Shown here: positions 8,617 through 17,406 of the stretch, piece by piece
How positions within the stretch are numbered: position 1 is the first letter of the stretch
Layout: each line of letters starts with the position of its first letter
DNA from: CALKJP01 sp046299555
Lineage (GTDB): Bacteria; Bacteroidota; Bacteroidia; JACCXN01
Assembly: GCA_046299555.1 (NCBI GenBank)
Contig: JBKBHS010000002.1
Span: 372,001 to 436,000, forward strand
Reading direction: 5' to 3'
Length of the DNA: 64,000 bases
The notes under the pieces: generated by a model
The model's input: the letters and a program-made list of their open reading frames with translations, nothing else
Database searches by the model: none
What the model was told of the DNA's origin: nothing
Position numbers and translations under genes: made by a program

Positions 8617-9201
8617 ATGGAGTTTTATTATTGGTTTTTAATAGGTTTAGAACACATTGCAGATTGGAATGGTTACGACCATATGTTATTTCTATTAGCA
8701 TTATGCGGAGTATATTCTATTTCCGACTGGAAAAAATTACTCGTATTAATAACCGCATTTACTATTGGGCATAGTTTAACTTTAGCTTTAAGTGTTCTGA
8801 ATCTGGTTGCTATAAAAAGCGAATGGATAGAATTTTTTATTCCATTAACAATATTGATAACCTGCATTTTTAATTTAATAAACTTAAATCAACCATTAAA
8901 AAATCATTACGCAAAATATGCCCTCACCTTATTTTTTGGGCTTATTCATGGTTTAGGTTTTTCATATTTACTTAAATCGTTACTTGGCAAAGAAGAAAAT
9001 ATAACACTGCCATTATTTGCCTTTAATATTGGTTTAGAAGCCGGTCAAATAATTATTGTAGGCTTTATTTTTCTTATTTCATTAACTTTATCAGGTATTT
9101 TTAAAATTACCGAAAGAGATAAAAACTTTTTTATCTCATCAGCAGTATTTGGAATTGCATTTATTATGTCTTTAGAACGTTTAAACAATTTAATTCAATA
9201 A
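8617..9201 (+). CDS. HupE/UreJ family membrane protein
   Basis: A 194-residue polytopic membrane protein. The frame extends upstream to 8533, but that part overlaps the divergent DUF6702 coding sequence; the ATG at 8617 gives the family N-terminus. HupE/UreJ motifs are present: H13 and D16 in LEHIADWNGYDH, FTIGHSLTL, GLIHGLGFS and FNIGLEAGQ. Members are proposed nickel/cobalt or other metal permeases; no hydrogenase or urease is nearby, so the substrate is unknown. It is followed 7 bp later by the M1 peptidase gene. Confidence 0.87.
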   Translation: MEFYYWFLIGLEHIADWNGYDHMLFLLALCGVYSISDWKKLLVLITAFTIGHSLTLALSVLNLVAIKSEWIEFFIPLTILITCIFNLINLNQPLKNHYAKYALTLFFGLIHGLGFSYLLKSLLGKEENITLPLFAFNIGLEAGQIIIVGFIFLISLTLSGIFKITERDKNFFISSAVFGIAFIMSLERLNNLIQ

Positions 9202-9208
9202 GTTTATC

Positions 9209-11587
9209 ATGCAAAAATCACTTCAGTTCATTTTATCCATTTGTTTATTTGCTTCATATACAAGTTTACTTAATGCTCAAAATATTCAAAACAATCCAAC
9301 ATCTAACCATGGAAATAAATTTGAACAATTAGGAACCATTTTGCCCGATGCAAATACATACCGAACAGCCTCTGGAGCTCCGGGTCATCAATATTGGCAA
9401 CAAAGAGCTGACTATAAAATAAATGCTATTTTAGATGAAAAAGATTTACGAATTCATGGTGAAGAAGTAATAACTTATTACAATAATTCACCGGATGTGT
9501 TGAATTATTTATGGCTTCAGCTGGATGAAAACCAACACCATCCAAATACCGATGCCAATCATTTTGATGAAAGTAAGCTTAATGAACCATATACCACACA
9601 AAGTTTACAAGCATTAGATGTTAGAAAAAACAAAGAAGGATTAGGAGTAAATATTATCAGCGTAACAGATGCATCTGGAAAGGCACTTTCTTATACCATT
9701 AATCAAACAATGATGCGTGTAGATTTGCCCAAACCATTAAAACCAAAACAAAAGTATGTTTTTAAGGTAAAGTGGAATTACAAAATGATTGAACGCACTA
9801 AATTAGGCGGTAGAGGCGGGTATGAATATTTTCCTGAAGATGGAAATCATGTGTTTACTATTACTCAATGGTATCCACGCATGTGTGTTTACAGCGATTA
9901 TCAAGGATGGAACAACAAACAATTTACCGGACGAGGCGAATTTGCTTTAGTATTCGGAAATTTTGATGTAAGTATGAAAGTTCCTGCCGACCATGTGGTA
10001 GCAAGCACCGGTACTTGTCAAAACATTTCTGAAGTATTAACACCGGCTCAACTTAATCGCTGGAAACAAGCTCAAAAAGCAAATAATCCAATCGAAATAG
10101 TTACACTTGAAGAAGCTAAACAAAAAGAAAAAAATCCTGATAAAAATAATTTTAAAACATGGAAATACAGAGCTGAAAATGTTAGGGATTTTGCCTGGGG
10201 AAGCTCTCGTAAATTCGTGTGGGATGCCATGGCCGAAAACATTGAAGGAAAAAATGTGATGTGTATGAGCTATTATCCTAAAGAGGCCTATGCCTTATAC
10301 AGCAAGTACTCAACAAAAGTAGTAGCACATACATTAAGAGTTTATTCAAAATTTACGATTCCTTACCCTTACCCGGTTGCAATAAGTGTTGAAGCTGCCA
10401 ATGGAATGGAATATCCTATGATTTGCTTTAACTATGGACGTACCGAACCTGATGGAACTTATAGCGCACGCACCAAACATGGAATGATTGAGGTTATAAT
10501 TCATGAAGTAGGCCACAATTTTTTCCCTATGATTATCAATAGTGATGAGCGCCAATGGAGCTGGATGGATGAAGGCTTAAACACCTTTGTACAATTTTTG
10601 GCTGAACAAGAATTTGATAACAATTATCCATCGCGCAGAGGCCCTGCACATAAAATTACTGATTACATGCGCATGCCTAAAAATCAGCTGGAACCAATAA
10701 TGACCAATAGCGAAAACATTGTTCAATTTGGAAATAATGCATATGGGAAGCCTGCAACTGCTTTAAATATTTTGCGCGAAACCATTATGGGACGTGAATT
10801 GTTTGATTATGCTTTTAAAGAATACTGTAAACGTTGGGCTTTTAAACATCCCTCTCCTGCTGACTTTTTCCGCACCATGGAAGATGCATCAGGAGTAGAT
10901 TTAGATTGGTTTTGGAGAGGTTGGTTTTATGACATTGAACCGGTTGATATTTCATTAGATAGCGTTAGAGCATTTACTGTAAAAGCAGCACAAGAAATTC
11001 CTATAAAAATGGATACCATCCGATTTAGAAATAAATTAAGCTCTATGGACGATGAGTTTGAACACATTACCAAAATTCGAAACAAACAAAGTGGTATTAA
11101 ATTTTTAGTAGATACCGACACTACGCTTAGAGATTTCTATTATTACTATAAGCCAACTCGCGACACTTCCAACTTCTTTGTAAGAAATGAATTTGCTAAT
11201 ATGGTAAGCCCTGATAAAGAAGAAATGAAAAAGTTTGAAGGAAAATTTTATTACGAATTATATTTCACCAACAAAGGCGGTTTAGTAATGCCTATTATTA
11301 TTCAATGGAATTATAAAGATGGAAGCAGTGAAGTAGAATACATAAATGCATATATATGGCGAAAGAATGAAAAAAATGTTGTTAAAACATTTGTTAAAGA
11401 TAAAGAAGTAGCCAGCATAAAAATTGACCCTTATCGTGAAACAGCTGATATAGATGAGTCGAATAATAGTTGGCCTAAAGAACTTACTCCAAGTAAATTT
11501 GATTTATACAAAGCAAAAACTATAGGACGTGGAGAAGGCAATGAAAATAATCCAATGCAAAGAGCTTTAAAGAAAAAAAGTGAATGA
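9209..11587 (+). CDS. Secreted M1 family metallopeptidase
   Basis: 792 residues with a Sec signal peptide ending near LLNAQ. The zinc site is HEVGH at 432-436, with the third ligand E455 in WMDEG at the M1 spacing (HExxH-x18-E). The exopeptidase GxMEN region reads GMEYP, as in the Bacteroidota branch. Family knowledge: zinc aminopeptidases; here it is exported and probably acts in the periplasm or outside the cell. It is the middle of an operon: 7 bp after hupE and overlapping the methyltransferase start by 4 bp (ATGA). Confidence 0.93.
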   Translation: MQKSLQFILSICLFASYTSLLNAQNIQNNPTSNHGNKFEQLGTILPDANTYRTASGAPGHQYWQQRADYKINAILDEKDLRIHGEEVITYYNNSPDVLNYLWLQLDENQHHPNTDANHFDESKLNEPYTTQSLQALDVRKNKEGLGVNIISVTDASGKALSYTINQTMMRVDLPKPLKPKQKYVFKVKWNYKMIERTKLGGRGGYEYFPEDGNHVFTITQWYPRMCVYSDYQGWNNKQFTGRGEFALVFGNFDVSMKVPADHVVASTGTCQNISEVLTPAQLNRWKQAQKANNPIEIVTLEEAKQKEKNPDKNNFKTWKYRAENVRDFAWGSSRKFVWDAMAENIEGKNVMCMSYYPKEAYALYSKYSTKVVAHTLRVYSKFTIPYPYPVAISVEAANGMEYPMICFNYGRTEPDGTYSARTKHGMIEVIIHEVGHNFFPMIINSDERQWSWMDEGLNTFVQFLAEQEFDNNYPSRRGPAHKITDYMRMPKNQLEPIMTNSENIVQFGNNAYGKPATALNILRETIMGRELFDYAFKEYCKRWAFKHPSPADFFRTMEDASGVDLDWFWRGWFYDIEPVDISLDSVRAFTVKAAQEIPIKMDTIRFRNKLSSMDDEFEHITKIRNKQSGIKFLVDTDTTLRDFYYYYKPTRDTSNFFVRNEFANMVSPDKEEMKKFEGKFYYELYFTNKGGLVMPIIIQWNYKDGSSEVEYINAYIWRKNEKNVVKTFVKDKEVASIKIDPYRETADIDESNNSWPKELTPSKFDLYKAKTIGRGEGNENNPMQRALKKKSE

Positions 11588-12168
11588 TAGAACTTAACAA
11601 AGATTATTGGAATAATAGATATATTCAAAATGAAACCGGGTGGGATATTGGATATGTATCTACTCCTCTTAAAAATTATTTTGACCAAATAAAAAATAAA
11701 GATTTACGCATTTTAATTCCTGGATGTGGCAATGGATATGAGGCAGAATATTTGTTTAAACATGGATTTAAAAATGTTTTTATTGTAGATATTGCACCCG
11801 AAGCAGTTAAACGATTTAAGCAAAGAGTTCCTGAATTTCCGAATGAAAATATTTTTCTTTCCGATTTTTTTGAACTTAAAGGTTCTTTCGATCTAATTAT
11901 TGAACAAACATTTTTTTGTGCTTTAAATCCTGAATTAAGAACAAAATATGTTCAAAAAATGCATGAATTATTAGTTCCTAAAGGTAAATTAGTAGGCCTA
12001 TTATTCAACTGCGAGTTAAACACAGATCACCCTCCATTTGGTGGTTTTAAAGATGAATATCAAAGTTTATTTTCTCCCCTTTTTACTATCAAAACAATGG
12101 AAACTTGTTATAATTCCATTGAACCGAGAAAAGACAGAGAATTGTTTATCATCTTAGAAAAAAAGTGA
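11584..12168 (+). CDS. TPMT-like class I SAM-dependent methyltransferase
   Basis: 194 residues of the thiopurine S-methyltransferase family: YWNNRY and TGWDIG near the N-terminus, the SAM-binding motif ILIPGCGNG at 43-51, and an EQTFFCAL block after the sheet. The natural substrate is unknown; bacterial members methylate sulfur, selenium or tellurium compounds or small thiols. Start and stop overlap with both neighbours by 4 bp, so it is translationally coupled in the operon from hupE to the NlpC/P60 gene. Confidence 0.85.
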   Translation: MIELNKDYWNNRYIQNETGWDIGYVSTPLKNYFDQIKNKDLRILIPGCGNGYEAEYLFKHGFKNVFIVDIAPEAVKRFKQRVPEFPNENIFLSDFFELKGSFDLIIEQTFFCALNPELRTKYVQKMHELLVPKGKLVGLLFNCELNTDHPPFGGFKDEYQSLFSPLFTIKTMETCYNSIEPRKDRELFIILEKK

Positions 12169-12677
12169 AAAAGATTTTAATTTTTATATCCGTGTTTTTT
12201 TCTTTTCAAATTGCTTTTTCACAAGCAGATTCTTCTTCGATAAATACAGAAGCGGAACATACTAATATTTTTTGGGATGCTTGTATTCAACCCGATTCTT
12301 GCAGCTATTTGCCTTTGTATGAAGAAATAAAAAAGTGGAACAAAACCCGCTATAAATATGCCGGAAATTCATCGCGCGGAATCGATTGTTCAGGATTAGT
12401 AAAAAAAATATGTGCTGCTACATATAACCTTAAACTAGAAGGCGGTTCGAAAGATATTTTTCAAGTAGTTGACAGCATTGGAAAAACTGATTTAATGGAA
12501 GGTGATTTAGTATTTTTTAAAATTCGAGGAAATAGAATTTCGCACGTAGGACTTTATTTAAAAGACGGATATTTTGTTCATGCATCTACTAAACTGGGCG
12601 TTATTATTAGTCATCTGGATGAGCCTTACTATAAAAAATATTACTACGCTTCCGGTAGAATTAGAAATTACAATTAG
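12165..12677 (+). CDS. Secreted NlpC/P60 family cysteine hydrolase
   Basis: 170 residues with a signal peptide (cleavage near AFSQA) and an NlpC/P60 domain over about 55-165. The catalytic Cys is C75 in GIDCSG, with H127 in SHVGLY and H139 in FVHAST completing the usual pattern. It cleaves peptidoglycan stem peptides in the periplasm. The start is a GTG overlapping the previous stop, so it is coupled to the methyltransferase gene and ends the operon. Confidence 0.9.
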   Translation: MKKILIFISVFFSFQIAFSQADSSSINTEAEHTNIFWDACIQPDSCSYLPLYEEIKKWNKTRYKYAGNSSRGIDCSGLVKKICAATYNLKLEGGSKDIFQVVDSIGKTDLMEGDLVFFKIRGNRISHVGLYLKDGYFVHASTKLGVIISHLDEPYYKKYYYASGRIRNYN

Positions 12678-12717
12678 AAAATATCAAAAGAAATTTATTG
12701 AAACTTTATTGAGATTA

Positions 12718-12917
12718 ATTGAGAATTTTTTAATTAATTATATTTAATTTTTTTATACAACTTTTTACTAATTGCTTTTTTCCAACTGCATACTGAATAC
12801 TGCCAACTGCAAACCGATTTACTAATTGCTTACTGCATAACATATACTTTTGACTTACGCCTAACGACTTTTGACATACACCAAACGACTATCAACTATC
12901 AACTAACACCTAACACC
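12718..12917. repeat. Degenerate short-word repeat region between genes
   Basis: The intergenic stretch is built of recurring short words: AACTGC, ATACTG and CTAATTGC (12768-12840), ACGACTTTTGAC-like words (12850-12890) and TATCAACTA and CACCTAACACC (12890-12920). No open frame, promoter or RNA structure is evident. It looks like decayed simple-sequence DNA. Confidence 0.6.
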
Positions 12918-14081
12918 TTACACCTTATGCCTCTTTTTTGTTCCCTCGTACAACTCATATCGCATTAGTTTACACTCTAAAGGTCCATTATATAAAGTTA
13001 TTTTTCGGGATGCTGATAATCCAATTTTTTTTAAAGCTTCTAAATTGGATGAAATAATCCAAGCCTCGTAGCCTGAATATTTTTTCTTTAAAGTATCTCC
13101 AATAGTTTTATAAAGCATTTCAATTCGCTCTGTCAAGCCCATTCGTTCGCCATAAGGAGGATTGCTAATCATCCATCCTCCACCTTCGGGTGGGGTAAAC
13201 TCAAACATTTCTTTTTTATTCAATTCAATTATATCATCTAAACCACAAGCTTCTAAATTTTCAATTGCTGCAAACAAAACTTTTTGCGATTGATCGCAAC
13301 CAATAATTTTTAATTTCTTTTGCTTTTCATTTTTAATTGCTTCGTTTTTAATTTTATTAAAAAGTGCTTCATCGTAATCTTTCCAACGTTGAAAAGCAAA
13401 AAACTTTCGGAATTTACCTGGAGCTATATTTAAAGCATATAAAGCAGCTTCTATTAAAATTGTTCCTGAGCCGCACATTGGGTCAACCAACGTTTTATCT
13501 GTATCCCATTTGGATAATAAAACCATACCTGCAGCTAAAACTTCATTAATAGGAGCCTCTCCTGTATCTTGTCGATATCCTCTTTTGTATAAAGGAATAC
13601 CTGATGAATCAAGCGAAATGGTACATTTATCTTTGCTAATATGCACCTGAATTTGGATATCCGGATCAAACTTATCAATAGATGGTCGCTTTCCTGCTTT
13701 TTCCCTAAAATAATCAGCAATAGCATCTTTTACTTTTTGAGAAACAAACATGGTATTATTAAATGCAGGGTGATTGCTGATAGCATGAATAAATATGCTC
13801 TGTTCAGCATGCATAAAATTTTCCCATTTTATGGCTTTTGCACCGTTATACAAGCTTTGCTGGTCATGCACATTAAAACTTGCAATGGGCTGAAGAATTC
13901 TTAGGGCTGTTCGTAATTTTAAATTAGCTTCATAAAGCAATGATTTATTTCCTTTAAAAGAAACTGCTCTGTTATGCACCGCAATATCTTCTGCTTTTAA
14001 GTGTAGTAGCTCTTCGCTTAATACTTGTTCTAATCCGAAAAAAGTGGTAGCAACGTATGATATTATTTTATCTGTATTCAA
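12918..14081 (-). CDS. THUMP-domain 23S rRNA methyltransferase-like protein (RlmL type)
   Basis: 387 residues. An N-terminal ferredoxin-like/THUMP region (about 45-155) precedes an N6-adenine or N2-guanine type methyltransferase with the SAM motif DPMCGSGT at 200-207 and catalytic NPPYGERM at 307-314. This matches the RlmL half of E. coli RlmKL, which makes m2G2445 in 23S rRNA; the fused RlmK part is absent, as is usual in this phylum. It has no operon partner downstream. Confidence 0.9.
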   Translation of the reverse strand: MNTDKIISYVATTFFGLEQVLSEELLHLKAEDIAVHNRAVSFKGNKSLLYEANLKLRTALRILQPIASFNVHDQQSLYNGAKAIKWENFMHAEQSIFIHAISNHPAFNNTMFVSQKVKDAIADYFREKAGKRPSIDKFDPDIQIQVHISKDKCTISLDSSGIPLYKRGYRQDTGEAPINEVLAAGMVLLSKWDTDKTLVDPMCGSGTILIEAALYALNIAPGKFRKFFAFQRWKDYDEALFNKIKNEAIKNEKQKKLKIIGCDQSQKVLFAAIENLEACGLDDIIELNKKEMFEFTPPEGGGWMISNPPYGERMGLTERIEMLYKTIGDTLKKKYSGYEAWIISSNLEALKKIGLSASRKITLYNGPLECKLMRYELYEGTKKRHKV

Positions 14082-14104
14082 AATAAATGTTTTAACAATG
14101 AATT

Positions 14105-15193
14105 TTAGTCCTTATAAATTTTAATTATTTTTTTGCCATTCGCATCTACACTTGCTCTATACATTCCCGGAGTATTAAATGGCATAGCTATATTTCCCTT
14201 TCTATCAACTGCTATTAATCCGCCTCTTGCGTCTTGTTTTTCCAACTTTTCATTTACTACCCATTCAGCTGCTTTTTGCAAAGATAAGCCTTTATATTCC
14301 ATAAGCGCAGAAACATCATAAGCTACCACGTTACGTATAAAATATTCACCATGACCTGTACAGGAAACAGCGCAAGTAGCGTTGTTGGCATAAGTACCGG
14401 CTCCAATAATAGGAGCATCTCCTACTCTTCCATATCGTTTATTGGTCATACCTCCGGTTGAAGTTGCAGCTGCTAAATTTCCATATTTATCTAATGCAAC
14501 AGCTCCTACTGTACCATATTTTTTATCCTTATCAATTTCAGGATTAAATTCAATTTCCGAATTTATTTCACCTTTTTCTCCATCATGATCTAATATTGAC
14601 TTTTCTTGTTCTTTAATTTTACGTAATTGTTGTAATCTGTTTTCATCTTTAAAATATTCAGGGCTAACTGTTTCAATGCCTTGTTTGGCCGCAAATTGCT
14701 CTGCACCATTTCCAATTAAAAATACATGTTCTGATTTTTCCATTACTGCACGTGCTGCTACAATCGGATTTTTAATAGTTTTTACACCTGCAATAGCTCC
14801 TGCTTTTAAATTACTGCCATCCATTATAGCTGCATCCATTTCTATGGTTTCGGCATTTGTAAAAACAGAACCTTTCCCAGCATTAAATAAAGGACTATCT
14901 TCCATAATTTTTATGGCTGCTTCCACTGCATCTAAGGCAGTTCCTCCATTTTCCAGAATACTATATCCTGTCATTAACGCTTCATTTAATTTTTCCTGAT
15001 AGGCTTTTTCTTTTTCTGCAGTCATGTGCTGTTTTAAGATGGTTCCTGCTCCTCCATGAATAGCAATTACAGGTTTAAAATTTTCAGTCATAGTATTTTT
15101 CTTTGTTTGCGAAATTACCTGATTAAAAGGTAATAAACACACTAATAAAAAACAAATAACGTTTAAAATAGCAATACAACTTTTATTCAACAT
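14105..15193 (-). CDS. Isoaspartyl peptidase / plant-type L-asparaginase (Ntn hydrolase), exported
   Basis: 362 residues with an N-terminal hydrophobic signal (residues 8-30). The domain starts at VIAIHGGAG (42-50). The autocatalytic cleavage site is GTVGAVA with nucleophile T228, and STGGMTNK and GDAPIIGAGTYA follow as in the family. The enzyme removes isoaspartyl dipeptides or deamidates asparagine and, given the signal, probably acts in the periplasm. It is 23 bp upstream of the RlmL-like gene on the same strand. Confidence 0.93.
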   Translation of the reverse strand: MLNKSCIAILNVICFLLVCLLPFNQVISQTKKNTMTENFKPVIAIHGGAGTILKQHMTAEKEKAYQEKLNEALMTGYSILENGGTALDAVEAAIKIMEDSPLFNAGKGSVFTNAETIEMDAAIMDGSNLKAGAIAGVKTIKNPIVAARAVMEKSEHVFLIGNGAEQFAAKQGIETVSPEYFKDENRLQQLRKIKEQEKSILDHDGEKGEINSEIEFNPEIDKDKKYGTVGAVALDKYGNLAAATSTGGMTNKRYGRVGDAPIIGAGTYANNATCAVSCTGHGEYFIRNVVAYDVSALMEYKGLSLQKAAEWVVNEKLEKQDARGGLIAVDRKGNIAMPFNTPGMYRASVDANGKKIIKIYKD

Positions 15194-15238
15194 AAATTTT
15201 TAATTTAAATTAATTTTAAATTTGAGCAAATTCATTTC

Positions 15239-15589
15239 ATGCAAAAGACTATATCATTACTGATATTTTTACTACTTATATTATCCTGTAAAAAAGTAGA
15301 TACTGACCGACAAAATCAAATTGCCTACACGGTATATTCTGCCACTGATTTGCCTACTGATACCATCAACTATTTTAACGTAAAGATATTAAATGAAAAG
15401 CAAGAATTTATTTTATTTGAAAATCAACATCGCTTTCAATACAGTTTTACTACAATGGGAAAAGGCAAAGCCGCTATTGAAGCTGTATCGCTTGATTCAA
15501 TTCCATTAGTGGCTGTAATTACTCAAAATGGAATTCGAATTGCTCAGCAAAGCGGTTTAAATGTAAAAATTGAGAAAGAATTCAAATAA
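15239..15589 (+). CDS. Hypothetical lipoprotein, 116 aa
   Basis: A lipobox ending at Cys17 (LILSC followed by KK) marks it as a lipoprotein. The mature part is short and beta-rich (YTVYSATD, FQYSFTTMG) and I recognise no family. Its stop lies 7 bp before the CAP-domain gene start, so the two are probably co-transcribed. Confidence 0.75.
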   Translation: MQKTISLLIFLLLILSCKKVDTDRQNQIAYTVYSATDLPTDTINYFNVKILNEKQEFILFENQHRFQYSFTTMGKGKAAIEAVSLDSIPLVAVITQNGIRIAQQSGLNVKIEKEFK

Positions 15590-15596
15590 TGCAGAT

Positions 15597-16190
15597 ATGA
15601 AAAAGTTAGTTTTAATTTTCACCATTATTGTAGCTTATACTTTAATTGCCTTTACTCCTATTAAGAATGCAGAATTAAATAAAGAAGAAGCAAAAAAAGC
15701 CTTTGAATACTTAAATCAATTTAGAGCTAATCCAAAAGAATACGGAGATAAATTAAAACTGAATCTAAAAAAAGTAGATGCTCGGCCTGCTTTAGTTTGG
15801 AACGAAACTTTAGCTAAAGTTGCTGAAGAAAGAGCAATGGACATGGCAGAAAATAAATATTTTTCTCACATCAATAAAAAAGGACAAGGAGTAAACATAT
15901 TGATTCACGAAGCAGGATACACTCTTCCAAAAAATTGGATTAAAAACAAACAAGATAATTTTTTCGAATCAATTCAAGCAGGAGCTAAAGATGGAATAGA
16001 TGCCATCAATGATTTGATTATTGATAAAGGAACTGAAAGCCATGGCCATAGAAAACACTTGTTAGGAATAGATGACGATAAAGCATTTAACAGCAAACTA
16101 AAAGATATAGGAATTGGTTTTGTAAGCTGCAAAAAAGGCTGCCAGTACATTAGTTATACCTGCGTAATTATTGCTATGCAGGAGAAATAG
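15597..16190 (+). CDS. Secreted CAP (SCP/PR1) domain protein
   Basis: 197 residues from the ATG at 15597, which begins a clear signal peptide (MKKLVLIF); a longer frame from 15570 overlaps the lipoprotein gene and adds no signal. The CAP fold is shown by LNQFRANPKEYG, LVWNETLAKVAEERAMDMAENKYFSH (longer motif at about residues 64-89) and SHGHRKHLLG. Histidines in the last two blocks form the CAP cavity. CAP proteins are extracellular; the bacterial role is not well defined. Confidence 0.85.
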   Translation: MKKLVLIFTIIVAYTLIAFTPIKNAELNKEEAKKAFEYLNQFRANPKEYGDKLKLNLKKVDARPALVWNETLAKVAEERAMDMAENKYFSHINKKGQGVNILIHEAGYTLPKNWIKNKQDNFFESIQAGAKDGIDAINDLIIDKGTESHGHRKHLLGIDDDKAFNSKLKDIGIGFVSCKKGCQYISYTCVIIAMQEK

Positions 16191-16262
16191 CCAAATCAAA
16201 TTTTAATAAAAATTAGGTAAAATAAAGGATTTTACTAATTTAGCTGTCCTTAAAAAATAAAA

Positions 16263-17402
16263 TTGAGGACATTATTTATCATATTAAGCTTCATTTTACT
16301 AAGCATTAGCCGGTATTCTTTTGCTTTTTTACCTGATAAAAATTCAGGTGGAGAAAAAGGTAATAGTGATACTGTTCAAGCTATAGTAGTGTATGGTAAT
16401 CGTTTTTTAATAGAGCCTCAAAAATATGACAATGAAGAAGAACTCATTGCTATCATTGATTCCATTTTAGATTGCAAAAAATGCAATACAGAAACCATAA
16501 AAGACCTTAATTTCTTTTTAACCATTCGTAATAAAAAGGATGCGGAAGTGTATAAAATGATTGATTCTTTATTTGAACTTCCAAAAGTTCCTTACGCATT
16601 AATCAATCAAATTAATTATTATCTGGCATTTAGAAATCCTATAACAGAAGATTTAAGTGAAGATGAAAAACAATTTTCATTGTTTGAACTGGAACCTTTT
16701 CCATCGCATTTTTTTTATAATGACTGGAATACGCAACTTCCACATCCTTATTCCGATGAACTTACAGCTCACAACACCTCATTTGTGCTTCAATTAGTTG
16801 ACAAAAACTCTTATTGTAATTATCATCATCCATTTCCGGGTCCTGTTACTTCACAATATGGCTGGAGAGATAAACGCATGCATTACGGTATTGATATTGG
16901 CTTAAATACAGGCCAACCGGTGAAATGTGCATTTGAAGGAATGGTACGATTAGCTAAAAAACACGGTGGCTATGGAAATGTAGTAATTGTAAGACATTAC
17001 AATGGTTTAGAAACGGTATATGCTCACTTACATAAAATAAAAGTAAAACCTGGACAAATTGTAGAAGCAGGTCAAGTAATTGGCACAGGCGGTAATACCG
17101 GACGTTCTTATGGTAGCCACTTACATTTTGAAATTCGTTTTAAAGGAAAACCAATCAATCCCAATCAAATTATTTCATTTAAAAATCAATGTTTACACAG
17201 CGATGTAATTGTATTAGAAAAAACTAAAAAAAATACCTTTCAAGCATATCCTGAAAATGCAATAATTCACGAAGTAGAACCGGGTGAAAACCTTAGTATT
17301 ATTGCTCAAAAATATGGTACAAGCGTAAAAAAACTTAGAGAGCTAAATCAACTTAGTTCCAAAACCTATTTAAGAAAAGGGCAGAAATTACGCGTGGAAT
17401 AA
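16263..17402 (+). CDS. M23 peptidase with C-terminal LysM
   Basis: 379 residues from a TTG start that opens a clean signal peptide (RTLFIILSFILLS). The M23/LytM domain covers about 195-305, with zinc ligands H207 and D211 in HYGIDIG and the HLH motif at 286-288. A LysM domain over about 332-378 (VEPGENLSIIAQKYG) binds peptidoglycan. It probably cuts peptidoglycan cross-links in the periplasm or on the sacculus. All catalytic residues are present, so it should be active rather than an activator such as EnvC. Confidence 0.92.
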   Translation: MRTLFIILSFILLSISRYSFAFLPDKNSGGEKGNSDTVQAIVVYGNRFLIEPQKYDNEEELIAIIDSILDCKKCNTETIKDLNFFLTIRNKKDAEVYKMIDSLFELPKVPYALINQINYYLAFRNPITEDLSEDEKQFSLFELEPFPSHFFYNDWNTQLPHPYSDELTAHNTSFVLQLVDKNSYCNYHHPFPGPVTSQYGWRDKRMHYGIDIGLNTGQPVKCAFEGMVRLAKKHGGYGNVVIVRHYNGLETVYAHLHKIKVKPGQIVEAGQVIGTGGNTGRSYGSHLHFEIRFKGKPINPNQIISFKNQCLHSDVIVLEKTKKNTFQAYPENAIIHEVEPGENLSIIAQKYGTSVKKLRELNQLSSKTYLRKGQKLRVE

Positions 17403-17406
17403 TGGT

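Noticed and set aside
14676..14999. Plus-strand open frame of 107 codons inside the isoaspartyl peptidase gene
   Set aside because: It is antisense to a well-supported catalytic domain and has no promoter or family.
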